Shown: positions 50,201 through 61,600 of the stretch, piece after piece
Position numbering within the stretch: position 1 is the stretch's first letter
Layout: each line of letters opens with the position of its first letter
Assembly: GCF_030936135.1 (NCBI RefSeq)
Contig: NC_082603.1
Coordinates: 22,844,880 to 22,908,879 of the forward strand
DNA from: Gavia stellata
Lineage: Eukaryota > Chordata > Aves > Gaviiformes > Gaviidae
Direction: 5' to 3'
DNA length: 64,000 nt
Notes under the pieces: model-generated
Told to the model about the DNA's origin: nothing
The model's input: the letters and a program-made list of their open reading frames with translations, nothing else
The model's database searches: none
Program-made: the position numbers and the translations under genes

Positions 50201-53200
50201 TGTATTGTTGTTTATGTCAATACATACAAGAGAGCTAACCTGTCTTTTTTCCCCGTTCTTCATAAGAGGAAACTTGTAATTGATGTATTTATCTATCTTG
50301 TTTATAAATAAATATGGGAATAAGAAATAGCATTCTGTTTACTACAGAATGTTTTCATCAAAAACTGGTTACTGAAACATCTGAAGTGCTATTTAAGAAC
50401 AAAACAGACAACTAATTATCTTCTTGAGGACTTACAGCTTAAGGTACTACAAAGTATAGATATAAAACCTGCTAAGATTGCTGGCAAATTTAAAACACAT
50501 AAATTTCCTGGTTGTACTAGAAGAATGTCTAAAGCATTATGCCAGTGTGGTTACTGCATTAGAACTATGTCTTTCAAAAATTAACGGTGATAAAATTTTC
50601 AGACTCTCAACAGCTTGAAATTTAGTTAAGGAATAAGAAAAAAGAAGAAGCAGATACAGGAAAGAATGTAGAAGCATATCCTATGTGAAAATTCTGTAAC
50701 GGCACGAACAAAACATGTACTTACCATTCGCTGTCTAGCTTCTTCAAAGGCCCGTTTTTCCTCTTCTAAACGCTGTCTTGCTTCCTCCTCTGCTTGCCGC
50801 CTTTGATTTTCCTGTCTTTGTCTTTCAAGTTCTTCAAATGTTACTTTCAGCTTACCAGGAGACAGAGGCTCTTGTGTTTCATTGTCTTCATTTTCACCCT
50901 GTATAAGAAAAATGAAATCGTTATATCTCAAAGAATAGATATTTATTTCTTAGGTATTTTTAGATGAGTGGTTTACCATGACAAATGAAAGGCACTCTGT
51001 TTCCTTAAGGAATTGTTTTTGTTCCTCATATTTTAGCTTCATTTCTTCCTCCTGTCTCTCTCTTTGTTCTGCACTCTCCTTTCCTGTGTTCTCAAAGTTT
51101 ATTTTCATCTTCCCAGATGTTTGGGGGGGTTTTACAGGCACTACTGTAACTAGCAGTGAATCATCCCCTTCCTGTCCAAAAAGATATTTATTACATTTTA
51201 ATAAAGCTTGACTTCTAGATAGGCTCATTTCTTAATGAAACTGCTGTTTTTACCTTTGTGCACCAAAGCTTCCAAAAGAATTACCTGTATAGAATATTAA
51301 CAACAAGAATAAACCCATCTGTCTGAGGCAATCACCTGTTTTCTTGTAATATCTGAAGAGCAGCAAGGCTGAGTTATATTTTAAACATAACTGCTGGCAA
51401 ACTCCTTAATTTCTTTACATATTTTCATTAACTGTTTGTTATAAATATTCATGGTTTGGAGAAGAACAGGCAAAATTTGAATACATAGCAATTGTAGCCA
51501 TACTCCAGTTCCAGTCTTATATTTACTAAGTAGAGGATATACTGCGGTTGGAATAAGCTAGTAGTTCTAGAGAGTAATATGTAATTTGTCAGGCAGAGTA
51601 ATTTTTTTGAAGGATGTTGCTGCTTCAAAACTTTTTACAACTTACTTGCCAAAATACATTTTACCCAGGTTTTTTTACACAAAATACCATTATTAACAAG
51701 GATACTGTTAAATAACTTCAAACTAATGGTTTTTTTGTTTGTTTGTTTGTCTTTCCAAAACTGTAGTAGGAATGTGATTTTCTTGTGTTAGTGAAAGACT
51801 ATAGGACCTTTGGACCTAGCTTTTTGAAATTAAATATTTATTTGCAAGACTTAAAATCCAAACCCATATGGTAAATCAGTCAATTGAAAAAAAAGAAAAG
51901 GTTAACAGAGTAAGGTGTTCAAACATCTGTATATTGACAGAATCCCCTTTTAATTGCACATTTAAAGCGAAGAGTTTTTAAGATGATACTTTCCAAAGCA
52001 AGAGAACTTAGAGTATCATTGCCGGTATACCTCAAATCATTCTGGTGGCTTTGAATTTTTACATTTTAGATGTTTTTAACTAACACAAAGTATTCACAGT
52101 GCACACTTTATTTCACACTTAAATAAATTCACTTCAAGTACAGACATATAGTTGCATATACTTTAAAATTTGTTAGCTTCTTGGTTGAATTTTAATTAGG
52201 TATTTGTGTGCCCTTTTCTAAGTTTTCCCAGCCCAAATTACAATAATAAAACAAAGTGAATAAAAATGTATGTGAACATTTCTTTAAAAAAATCTGATTA
52301 CCTCTGCTGCTGATTCAGTTCCCGAATTGTTAAAGTCATCAATCTATTAAATGAGAATTTCATATGATTACATTATTTTGGCTCTTTGCCTTAGATTTGC
52401 AAACATAGAACTGGAAATTCTTTGCATCAGTGATACATATGTAGCACTTAAATTCACAGAGATGGTAATGATTGAACCTGTGTTGGAATACTTCAGATAG
52501 GTTAGCTTGTTGAGGAAGAGGGAACATGACATAAAACATCATACAGAAAGTATGCTAAAGCATTCTTAACACTTCAGTGATGAACTGAGAAGAGTGCTTT
52601 AGATGTCCATTCTTCATTTAAGCATTCCAGAATTGCGTAAGAAAAAAAGCTAAAGCAAGCTCATTGATTATTTCCGATTCAAGTGACATTGTCTTCCCCT
52701 CAACTCCTGCAAAACGTCTATTGCTGTATTTGCTTCATATGGTGTCTCTATATGTTACTGTCCAAAACTAACATACTTTCTAAAATTCTGCATGGTATGT
52801 ACTTCTGCCTTACAGAGTAGATTAAATATATGCTAGATACATTTCCAGTTAAAAGTCCAGTTTTAACAATGTTAAAAGTCTTAGTAGAAAATACTGTTCA
52901 AGTCCTTGTGGAAAACTGACCCCACCTATAACACTGTTTTTCTTTTCTTACAACAAAAACAAACCTAAATTAAGTACTATTATCTTTTGGTTAAATAAAA
53001 ATTTGCTTATGGTTGTAATCTATCATTTAGATGTTCACTCTCACTGCAGCATTTGCAGCACTGAAAACTTACAAAATTAATTAAATATGATACCCCAATG
53101 CAAAATTCTACAAAAGACAAAATTTGCTTTATTGGTATCAACAAAAGTTGGAATCTGTTCACATGTATGTGCAATAAAGATTCACAAAGTGGCAAAGGAA

Positions 53201-55582
53201 TAAAGCATGATCTGAGTCTTTGTGATTTATGATTTTACTGCATCCGTATCTTCTCATTTTTGCCTGCCAATGGGATTTTCCTGTTTCTTTTTGCTTGCCT
53301 TAGTTCATCTATCACTGAACTGGATTGACTAATGTATAAGCAAAAATTGTCTAAAGTAAGGGTTGGCAAAATATAAGAAACATTTTTAAATCAGTTTAGT
53401 AAATGCTCTAAACTCTTGTATAACATGACACCAAAATTTTTGTCTGATTCACATTCCTACCAGGTTTATGCCTGCCTGGCTTCATCTGTAACTCAAGTTT
53501 AGTGCTTAAAAAAATTGTTACCGTAAAGAAGTGAAGATGAAGATTCTCTGAACATTACTCCCCACTTCCATCCCCTTGAGCATCTCCCATGTAAATCACC
53601 ACTATGAGAAATCTTGAGATCAAATCTTTCTGATCAATACAAAGCTTTTTTTCTTGTGTTGATTGTTTACAATTATATCTTGACTATTGTGATCAGATGA
53701 ACATACCTCCTGTGCTTTTTTTGCTAATTCTCTTTGAATTTTTCTTTTCTCAATCATATCTTGTTCAATTCTGCGCTTTCTTTCTTCTTCCATTCTTTTT
53801 CTTTCTTCTTCTTGCCTTTGCTTCTCCATTTCTGCAAACTTGCCTTTAACGGTTCCTGTGAATATGAAATACACAGCTCAGTAGGTACATCTAATACTTA
53901 CCTAGTGAATTATGTGGCCTTTAAAATTGGGCCTCTCTTACCTATTAGCTTTGGAACATAACCTTTTTCTATTTTAGATGATTTTGCGTCATCGTCTTCA
54001 TCAGATCCAAGCAGTTCTTTCATCTAGTTGATGAAACACAGGAAGTAAAATATCTTTATACCTTAAATAAAATTCCAATATTATTGTCTTAAAATTATGT
54101 GAAAAGATTTTCACATATAATATTGAATATTAAAATAACACAAAATGTTTGCAAAGAAAATAACCTCCTGCTTTCTCCTGTTCCATTCTCTCTCTCTAAC
54201 ATATTGTTCTTTTCTTCTTTGCTTTTCATCTCTAGATCTCCTTTGATTTCTTTCTTCCCTTGCTTTCTGCATAGCTTCAAATTTATCCTTTACATCCCCC
54301 TTGTGAAGCTTGGGCACATAGGATTTTTGGACGGGTTTAGATGAAGAAAGCAGAATCTTGGTGAAGATATAGAAGAAATGAAGATAAGAAAAAGAAAGTT
54401 GAAACAGATGGACAGAAATATTCTGATAGATCGGATTAGAAAGAATGTAAGAACATAAAACCAAAGTGCACTTGGGATTATGAACTTCGTGCCGCTAGCC
54501 ATCATCAATTAAGCATCATTGTATTTGTTCATAAATAGTAATAAATACTAAAATATCCAAAACAACATTTAGCATTGTATTAAACTTAGGCTGTAAGTAG
54601 CTGTAATGAATAGCTACGTAACTAAGTATATGAACTATGTGAATGTACATTTTCAATTACTATGGCTTTAAGAATTAGATACAGATTGATATTGTTGCAT
54701 TGAATCATAAGCAGTCACCAAAGAGCCTCTCTACCCCTAGCATTTAAAACACATACAAAGACACAGACATACAATACAATATGTATGTTTTCTTCTGCAA
54801 CACTTCAACAGCCATATATGTTTTTTCAATAAATAGTATTATTTGTTCATTTAAAATTTCCAATACATTATATACGTGCTTTTTTAATATTTAGAGAAAC
54901 TCAGAAGTCCAGTGATTTTACGTTATAAAGTGTCAAGATCACTGGACTTGCAGGACTCTGATATTGATACAGCTACTGGGCACTTCTTTGCCAATGCTTA
55001 CTCTGTGTGTGTCCAAACAGTAAGAGAAGTTCCCACTTTTCAGAACGACTGTGAAGTTTTCTCTCTTTTTACTGTAATGACTACAGGAATGCTCTCAGTA
55101 CAGTAATGCTGAGAAAACTGGCTGAAAACATTCCGTGTTTCATATTTTCCACCTAAACCAGAAGGTTTTGGTCCTGCTTTTGTTCCTGTTGCTCAGTGAG
55201 TCTACACAGAAGAAGAAATATTTGAAGTAGCCTAATATTTCCATTATAGAATTAGATGTGAATGTTGCCCTGAATTTCCTCCCCAACATATAAAGTTTCT
55301 TCATATTTTGTTACTTTTGCCTTCCTCCTTCACATTTTTTTTAATAACAGTAAGAACATATTTCACAGATTCCATCAAATCAGATAGTTTCCTTACGCTA
55401 CTTTAAAGTGCCCTTCCATTGTCTTAAAATAACAGCAATACCAGCTGACTTCCAGTATAACCGTTTGTCTTTTACAATTGTTTGTAATTACTCTTTTTGC
55501 AAGCATCAGTCGTAAATTGCTACATTACTTTGATTACTTTAAAATTGGTACGTACCTCAGTTTTCTGTGCAATGTCATTCAT
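40847..55582 (-). CDS. NEXN: Nexilin (NEXN), complete, 12 coding exons
   Basis: Nexilin is an F-actin-binding protein of striated-muscle Z-discs and junctional membranes; defects cause cardiomyopathy in people. Coding exons in transcript order: 55582-55556, 54356-54165, 54023-53942, 53855-53707, 52343-52302, 51171-50977, 50898-50725, 48372-48187, 44020-43823, 42907-42686, 41841-41656, 41218-40847. They total 2025 bases, or 674 residues plus TAG; the human protein has about 675. The N-terminus is MNDIAQKTE. Residues 10-550 are mostly charged coiled-coil made of repeats with a K-x-x-F-E core followed by R/E/K-rich helix. Residues about 579-670 form one I-set immunoglobulin domain with WWFEG and DEGEYMCKA; the strand-B cysteine is replaced by Thr (VRFTV), as in many titin-like domains. 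All exons except the pair 53942/53855 are phase 0. All introns are GT-AG. Confidence 0.97.
41656..41841 (-). CDS. NEXN: NEXN exon 12 (residues 490-551)
   Basis: Encodes [20 protein letters not shown] then [20 protein letters not shown] and on to DAALQK. One repeat unit, phase 0 at both ends, donor AAG|GTATAA. Confidence 0.95.
42686..42907 (-). CDS. NEXN: NEXN exon 11 (residues 416-489)
   Basis: Encodes [20 protein letters not shown], then [20 protein letters not shown] and a charged helix to EKFQE. Donor GAG|GTAAGT. The [18 protein letters not shown] block is highly conserved in nexilins. Confidence 0.95.
43236..43259. repeat. AAAT microsatellite
   Basis: About five tandem AAAT units in NEXN intron 10. 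Short and probably of no function. Confidence 0.7.
43823..44020 (-). CDS. NEXN: NEXN exon 10 (residues 350-415)
   Basis: Encodes [20 protein letters not shown] then [20 protein letters not shown] and a charged helix to RQEMGE. The acceptor is a CAGCAG tandem, so one Gln could be added or lost. Donor GAG|GTTTGT. Confidence 0.95.
44021..48186 (-). other. NEXN: NEXN intron 9
   Basis: About 4.2 kb, AT-rich. It contains a T-run at 46823-46846 which, read on the minus strand, is a poly(A) run preceded by AATAAA (see findings), plus a T run near 46045. No exon was recognised. Confidence 0.75.
48187..48372 (-). CDS. NEXN: NEXN exon 9 (residues 288-349)
   Basis: Encodes [20 protein letters not shown] then [20 protein letters not shown] and a charged helix to FAEARKNM. 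Phase 0 at both ends and closely similar to exon 8. Plus-strand frames here are antisense shadows. Confidence 0.95.
48373..50724 (-). other. NEXN: NEXN intron 8
   Basis: About 2.35 kb, AT-rich with short homopolymer runs. Nothing further recognised. Confidence 0.75.
50725..50898 (-). CDS. NEXN: NEXN exon 8 (residues 230-287)
   Basis: Encodes [20 protein letters not shown] then [20 protein letters not shown] and a charged helix to FEEARQRM. Donor ATG|GTAAGT. One repeat unit, similar to exon 9. The intron before it is only 78 bases. Confidence 0.95.
50977..51171 (-). CDS. NEXN: NEXN exon 7 (residues 165-229)
   Basis: Encodes [20 protein letters not shown], then [20 protein letters not shown] and a charged helix to ECLSFVM. 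The repeat core is diverged (NFENTGKES). Confidence 0.95.
51727..51751. repeat. TTTG microsatellite
   Basis: A T run followed by three to four TTTG units in NEXN intron 6. Confidence 0.65.
52302..52343 (-). CDS. NEXN: NEXN exon 6 (residues 151-164), 42-base exon
   Basis: Encodes [14 protein letters not shown], matching the short acidic exon of other nexilins. It is phase 0 at both ends, so skipping would keep the frame. Acceptor ATTTAATAG is weak in pyrimidines, which may favour alternative use. Confidence 0.92.
53707..53855 (-). CDS. NEXN: NEXN exon 5 (residues 101-150)
   Basis: Encodes [20 protein letters not shown] and a strongly basic/acidic helix to LAKKAQE. It begins phase 1 (split Gly codon) after an 86-base intron. 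Confidence 0.95.
53942..54023 (-). CDS. NEXN: NEXN exon 4 (residues 74-101)
   Basis: Encodes [20 protein letters not shown] then GYVPKLI, ending ATAG|GTAAGA in phase 1. The YVPKL block repeats one found in exon 3. Confidence 0.95.
54165..54356 (-). CDS. NEXN: NEXN exon 3 (residues 10-73)
   Basis: Encodes [20 protein letters not shown] then [20 protein letters not shown] to NRRKQE. First actin-binding repeat region. The donor is weak (GAG|GTTATT), so skipping is plausible. Confidence 0.95.
54357..55555 (-). other. NEXN: NEXN intron 2
   Basis: About 1.2 kb of AT-rich intron between the start-codon exon and exon 3. No feature recognised. Confidence 0.75.
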
Positions 55583-55637
55583 GGCTACTGTATTGTGCTC
55601 TGCACCTGGTATGTTTAAGAGCGCTTTCAGTTTCTAC
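55556..55637 (-). CDS. NEXN: NEXN exon 2 with start codon (ATG at 55582)
   Basis: Acceptor TTTCTTTCAG opens the exon at 55637; 55 bases of 5' UTR precede ATG at 55582. The coding part reads MNDIAQKTE and ends GAG|GTACGT in phase 0. The start matches the family start and sits in a GCC-ATG-A context. Confidence 0.95.
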
Positions 55638-58600
55638 CTGAAAGAAACAGTTGTAGTTATATTCCTTTCTTTTCCTTTTAAATGATGCTTTAACCATCTT
55701 CTTGTAAATCAGTTTGCATAGGCTGAAATTGATGTATCACAATTTCATTTGGTCCTTTGAGGGTTTTGAAGATGTGAATAGGATCTAAGTATGCAACAGT
55801 AATTAAAAGAACAAGCGTATGATTCACTATTCATGCTCAAAACCCCTCTATATAGTCCTAGATATTGGTTTTTAATTTCCATTAAAAAAAAAAAAAAAAG
55901 AAAAAATACCTTGGAGCCAAGCTCTGGCTGCCCTGTCTGGTGTGTTATGAAACTGTTTTTCTCAATACTCATGCTAGCAGAAAGGAATGTGCTCTGCACC
56001 TCCGCCGCTCCACTTCAGTCTGATGTACGAGCCAGTGAGCTCAGGCTGCATGAAGTTTGCAGAGTGCTCAGGCCAAAACCCCACAGCCTCCTGGAGATGC
56101 TGCTTCGCCTTTCTACGGCTGACAGGAAGAAAGGTGGCCCCATGGCTGGGGGGACCTACCTGCATTTCAGAGATGCAGCTGGAGCTCCTGCCTGGGTGAA
56201 TGCTCTTGCTTGAGTCTCAGCCAGGCCAGCAACTCTCTCAGCTCTTCATCCAATATGGGAATACAAAACAATGCTTTCCTTTCTCCTAGGGCTATTCTAG
56301 GGAAAAGTAGTGCTAAGAACTATGAAATGAGTTAGGTAAGCCACATACATACCTTAGAGAAAGTATTTATTTAATTTTGGGCTGGAAATGGCACTGCATT
56401 TTTTAAGAGAAAAGTGTTACAAATTTTGAATTACACTGTATTTATTAGGAACCTAACAGAAAGGCACTTTAAGTTCAGGGCAAGGATTTTCCTTTTTTTT
56501 AAATCATCAGGTCTGTCAGAGTTTGTGGGAGGAAGGAAATCATGACATGACTCCAGTGCCATTGCTGTCTGTACTCTACTGATGCCCTGAGTCCCAGGCG
56601 AGCCTAAAAACTCAGTGTGCCAAATGTGCAAACAAACGGACTCAAAGGCTTAAAGTAAAAAGGCTAGAAAAGTAGCTTACTACTGGAAAGGGCTTCTCAC
56701 TTGTGGTTTAGAGGAACTGAAGTCAGGGCATTTCACGATATGGAAAGGTAAGTTCTTAGTAGTTCTCAGCCTTTAAATTCTCTAATTCTGAATTACAAAC
56801 AGATTATAAACATGGGAATTTTTATGTAGTGTTAATGAACATTCAGAGCTGTGGTCATATAAGCTCTTAAAAAAATACACCAACGTCATCAATGCTCATT
56901 GGTGCTGCTGTAGCTATACAGATTGGAAGAGATTCTTGGATATCTTGTCATGTTCTTCCAAATGAAAGCAGTCACAACATACGAAACAAGAGCATTTAGC
57001 TACCAATCCCTGCTCTGATTTACAAATTCCAAACTCTTCAAATTCAGCTTCAACAGAGGTGTTCTGGAGAACATCTGGGTGTTCCTTTTCAACAAGTGAG
57101 TATGGAAAGTCATTCCCCCCCTGAATTGGAGTTGACAAATACCTCATTTCTAGACTGACAGGAATACAAGGCACTTCAGTTTGTCATTTGTGAACACGTG
57201 AACATAGAAGTATAAGTTCCTATTTAGACTGTTTCAGATCAGCAATAGCATGTTAAAATTCTGTTGTGTCTAGAAAGGCAGAAAACTTCGCTAGCACTCT
57301 TGTGGTCTCAAGGTCCCCGTACACTTTAATATGCATTTGTATATTGTGCAGTTGGGTTTGCACATCTTTGAAAGCTTTAGCTTACTTCTTGCATATAAGT
57401 AAAATCCCCATTGTGATCTGTATAACCTTAAAACTAGTTAAAATCCTTTGACTTCCTCATTTTTCTAAGCAGGTCTTAGCGAAGTTCTCCTCTGTTCTCT
57501 TCTTTTGCTTCTCTGCTTTTTTAATTTCTTCTTCCCTACTTGTGGCTGATAGCCTTTAGCCTTGTACTTAGAATACAGAAGCTGAATAAAAGGTTTACTG
57601 CATGAGCCCCTCAGAAAACAAAGGAACGTCATGCATTGGTACAATTCATGCACTGAAGTAGCCTGGGACATAGAGACCTTCTAGCCTTCATACAGGGCTG
57701 GAGCAGAAAAGTAAGTCCCAAAGATAATCTTTCACAAGGAATTCCATCTCACCTAGACACCTCAAGTGAAGGTTGCTGCTAACCTTCACTACAGCAACAT
57801 ACGCTACCTATATGGCTTCCTCTTAAAGTAATTCAAAAACTGACTATTCCGAAGTCTGGATTGCTTTTTATATGCAATTAATTGTAGGAAGAAGATTATG
57901 TTTACAAGTCCGAGACCACAATTTAGTATTTGAGCTTTTGGATCAACTTTGTCTCGAACCTTTCCGACAGCTCTAATTACCTGAACCCCTTAAGAGCGTC
58001 ACTAAGATTGCTGACAGCAGTGAGACCTTCCCTCAAATAACGAATCTGAAATTTTCTTTAACAGTGCGAACGTTAGAAGACATTTTCTTTGCAAATTCCT
58101 GCTGTCTGAACTTCCAAAAATGTGCCAGTCCAACAGGTTGTGGGCCCTCAAGGTGGCAGGTATGTTTCTACCTTTGGATTACTGCCATATCTGCTATTAC
58201 TTTAGGCTACTTTCCAGTTCTTTGGCATCACTAACTCTTAATATGTTGAAAGTTAGCCAGCTGGCTCTAAGACATTTTGCATCTGCAAGTCATCCTACCT
58301 CTACCTTTGATGCTAAAACATACAGATACAAAGCAGTAGGGCATTACTAAACATGATACCACCCGTGTTTGCACCTTCATCTCTCTCTGTGGAAGTTAAA
58401 CCTTGAGCAGGAACAGCAGCAGGACCCTGCCTCAGGCACCCCTCAAGGCAGATGAGTAATTTCCAATAAAGACAATCCAGTGCCTTTAAGAAAAAAAAGA
58501 AGCACTCCTTGAGTTTTGGCTTGGGTCCGTGAGGCAGTGACCACTGCTTCAGGGACAACAACACTGGACTGAAGCTCCTTTGTATCTGCCTTATCTTTAG

Positions 58601-61600
58601 GAGAGGATCCACACAGTCAATGTATTGCTGTGTGGCTAAGTCAAGAAGTCCTGACACCTACAAATCATGGAAGAACAGTGCCTTCATCATCTGCCGATAG
58701 CTTTGCACAAAGTATGTGGTAATAGATTTTCCAACCCAAGAAACTTGGACATACTTTATTTTCTAACAATAGCTACTTTTAAATAATATAACTTCCCACC
58801 AATTCCCTTTTGAGAGGAACTAGTTATATATTGAAGTTGTATATATATCCTTGTTTTGTAATAAGAATTTTCCTACACAGTTCATCTAATACAAGTAATG
58901 CTTATTCTTTGAGGCAACAAGAGTCTACTTGTATATGTACTTACTTCGGAGGAGATTTGTCCTCCCGTCATCAAGCTGTCCAATCTTAAGATTCAGTCTC
59001 ATCTTTTTTATTTACTAAGATGAACATATCTCAGGAAAAGCTGTAAGAGCTCCTCATTGAAGCTTCCCACTCAGAAAAATCCCAGATTATAATGTTGAAC
59101 ATAACCGTGATCAAAAAATGAATTGAGCTTGTTACTAGGCTTCTCTTTGCCTATCCAGGCTCATCCCTCTACCATTCACCTGACACTAGTCTAATTATTT
59201 TTTTTTCCTCCACATTTTACCTTTCCTATGATTGAATGAGGTATCTCAGGAAATGTTAGTCTGGTGTTATAATGTTTGTACTGAAAGTACTAGACAGCCG
59301 TTCCACTTTCAAAGGAGGTCTACATTGAGACTTTTCCTAGAAGAGAAATTTAACCTCCATCTTTTGATCAGTGGTCCTACCTCTGGAATCAAATGGAAGA
59401 GAAAATGCCATTATTAGAATGGTTTGACTGGCTGTAATGCATAGAGTGATCTCTAAGAAGTTTCAAGTGAAAATTTAATACAAAACCTATAATGTGGAGG
59501 AAACTAGGCAATAGTTCAAAAATACTCTGTAAAAAAAAAAAAAATTGACCGTTTTCAAGCATCCTATTTGCTTGCCGTAAATGGGTAAGCTATCACCTCC
59601 GATGTGTCTTAACTTGTTATGATCATAGCACCTTTTCAACTTTTCATGCAGACTCCCTAAACCCTCACTTTAGGCAAAATAATTGAAGGGAACCAAAAAA
59701 AAAAAAAAAAACCATTAAGGGGACACAGAAGGTTTGATGGCTCACAAGTCCCAAAATCCATCCTCTTAAATCTAATTGATTTCAATTTCTGAAAGGAGGT
59801 CAGAGTCCTCAATTGATCAAAAAATGTTGTGCAGCTTTAACCAAATTAAAAAACCTCCCATAAATAATAAAATTCCTCTTCATTAGAAAACATAAAAGTT
59901 CTTGATTTTCAGTGAATCAATAAACATCCTCGCATGAGACGCAGAAAAATACCAGCGTTTTCCTGACCTGAATACTACTCTTTACAGTAGGAGTACGAAG
60001 CCAGGACTTTAAAAAAGTCTCGTTCCTCTGTGATTGCTCCTTTCGGGAGGCCTCCCTGCTGTCCTGTGGCTACTGTGAGTTATAAATAAGCCCTTCATGG
60101 CACAGTCTAAGTTACATTTACCATCTGTCTCCTCTTTGTAATCTACTTGCAGGGAAGACTCCATTATATAAGAAAACCATATTGTGAGAGTCGGAAATTC
60201 ACTACTTGCAGCCAAAGCACTTAGGAGAGGAAAACACAGTCCACAATGTTAAAATATTTAATGAAATATTAAATAGAACTGGCAAGAGGAGGGGAAGGAG
60301 AGCAATGTTCAACATTTATGTCCTTACTGTAACTTGTCTGGAATGACACTACCAGTTGTCGTACTAAATTACAGATACTGAAGTAGCTACTAAAATTATC
60401 GTGCACAGGAGACGATCCTGAACTGGCATAAACTGTCAGCTCCACTGAAGCCAATGAGTTATGACAATTAACACCAGCTGTCTAAACTTCACATTTTGTA
60501 AAATACAAAATACAAAATTACTTCCACTCACTTGTATTTCCTTCATTAAGCCCCTATCATTAAAGACTAGAATGCTTACTGACAGTTGACCCAGATAATT
60601 CAATTTCATACACAATCTTTTCCTCAATCTTCGAATTTATTGCACTTCATTTATTGAGAGTCTTATATTATAGTAGAACAGTCTTTGCAGATATGATGTT
60701 ATTTATAAAAACACATTTATTATGAAGGATTTTCTCTATGTCTGTTTATATAACTATAAATACTCTTAATGTGACAGTGCCACACAGTCCAACTGCTATG
60801 CTAAAAAAATAAAATCACCCTTCTCTGTAGAAAAGGTCTGTCTGTTAATTCCTTACTCTCTTCAGGTACTATTATAGGGCACATAGGCTCCAGAGCAAAC
60901 GTAGTGTGGGCTGCGAGACTGCTCTGTTATGGGAAAGCCCTGCTGAGATCTTCTGGCCCATAATTTCATGTTCCAGGATATCTGCTGATCCTAATCATGG
61001 GTGGCAGTAAATTGTGAACGGAGGTCCCAAAGAGAAAAATCAGTATTTTGCCCCATGCAATAGTTCCTTTATCCCCCTCTGTGTCACAGCAGCTGAAGCG
61101 AAACAGTATGATTTGAGCTCAACTCTTGTTGACTTCACTGACAAGACTTCAGAGATCAGGGTACTGAAATGTGGGATAAAATACTGGACATGAAGCACTA
61201 CTGCAATTTGCTGCTTCTCTTCTCCGACGACAGGACACAGCCTATCTGCCTCTTCTCTGAAATCCTCGTGGTCAACTCAGACTGAACACAGTGGTGCTCA
61301 CTGTGCCCGTGCTATGCCTCTGCCGCAAAGCAGAGGTCTCCCGGCTCCCTGGAGATAAGCTGCTGCTTCCACTTGACCCACCCTACTCTGCTGGTAGCGG
61401 CGATACCTGTAAAAACCAGACCGTGTGTAATACCTTCATCTGAGCGGGTACGGCTGCCTTCAGTGCACAGCAAAGGGTCACTCCTATTGCTTCCTGAACT
61501 GCTCTTCCACCGTCACTAACCTTCCGCTCCGTTCTCCCACAGCCAGCTTCCAGAGGGCTTGGCCGTGGCACCGTTCCTTGTTAAAGGGGTTTCAAAGGTG

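Noticed and set aside
55833-56213. 126-codon plus-strand frame beginning near an A run
   Set aside because: No recognisable domain. The better explanation for the GC-rich patch is a minus-strand 5' exon or an old element; the A run has no AATAAA before it, so it is not a clear retrocopy end.
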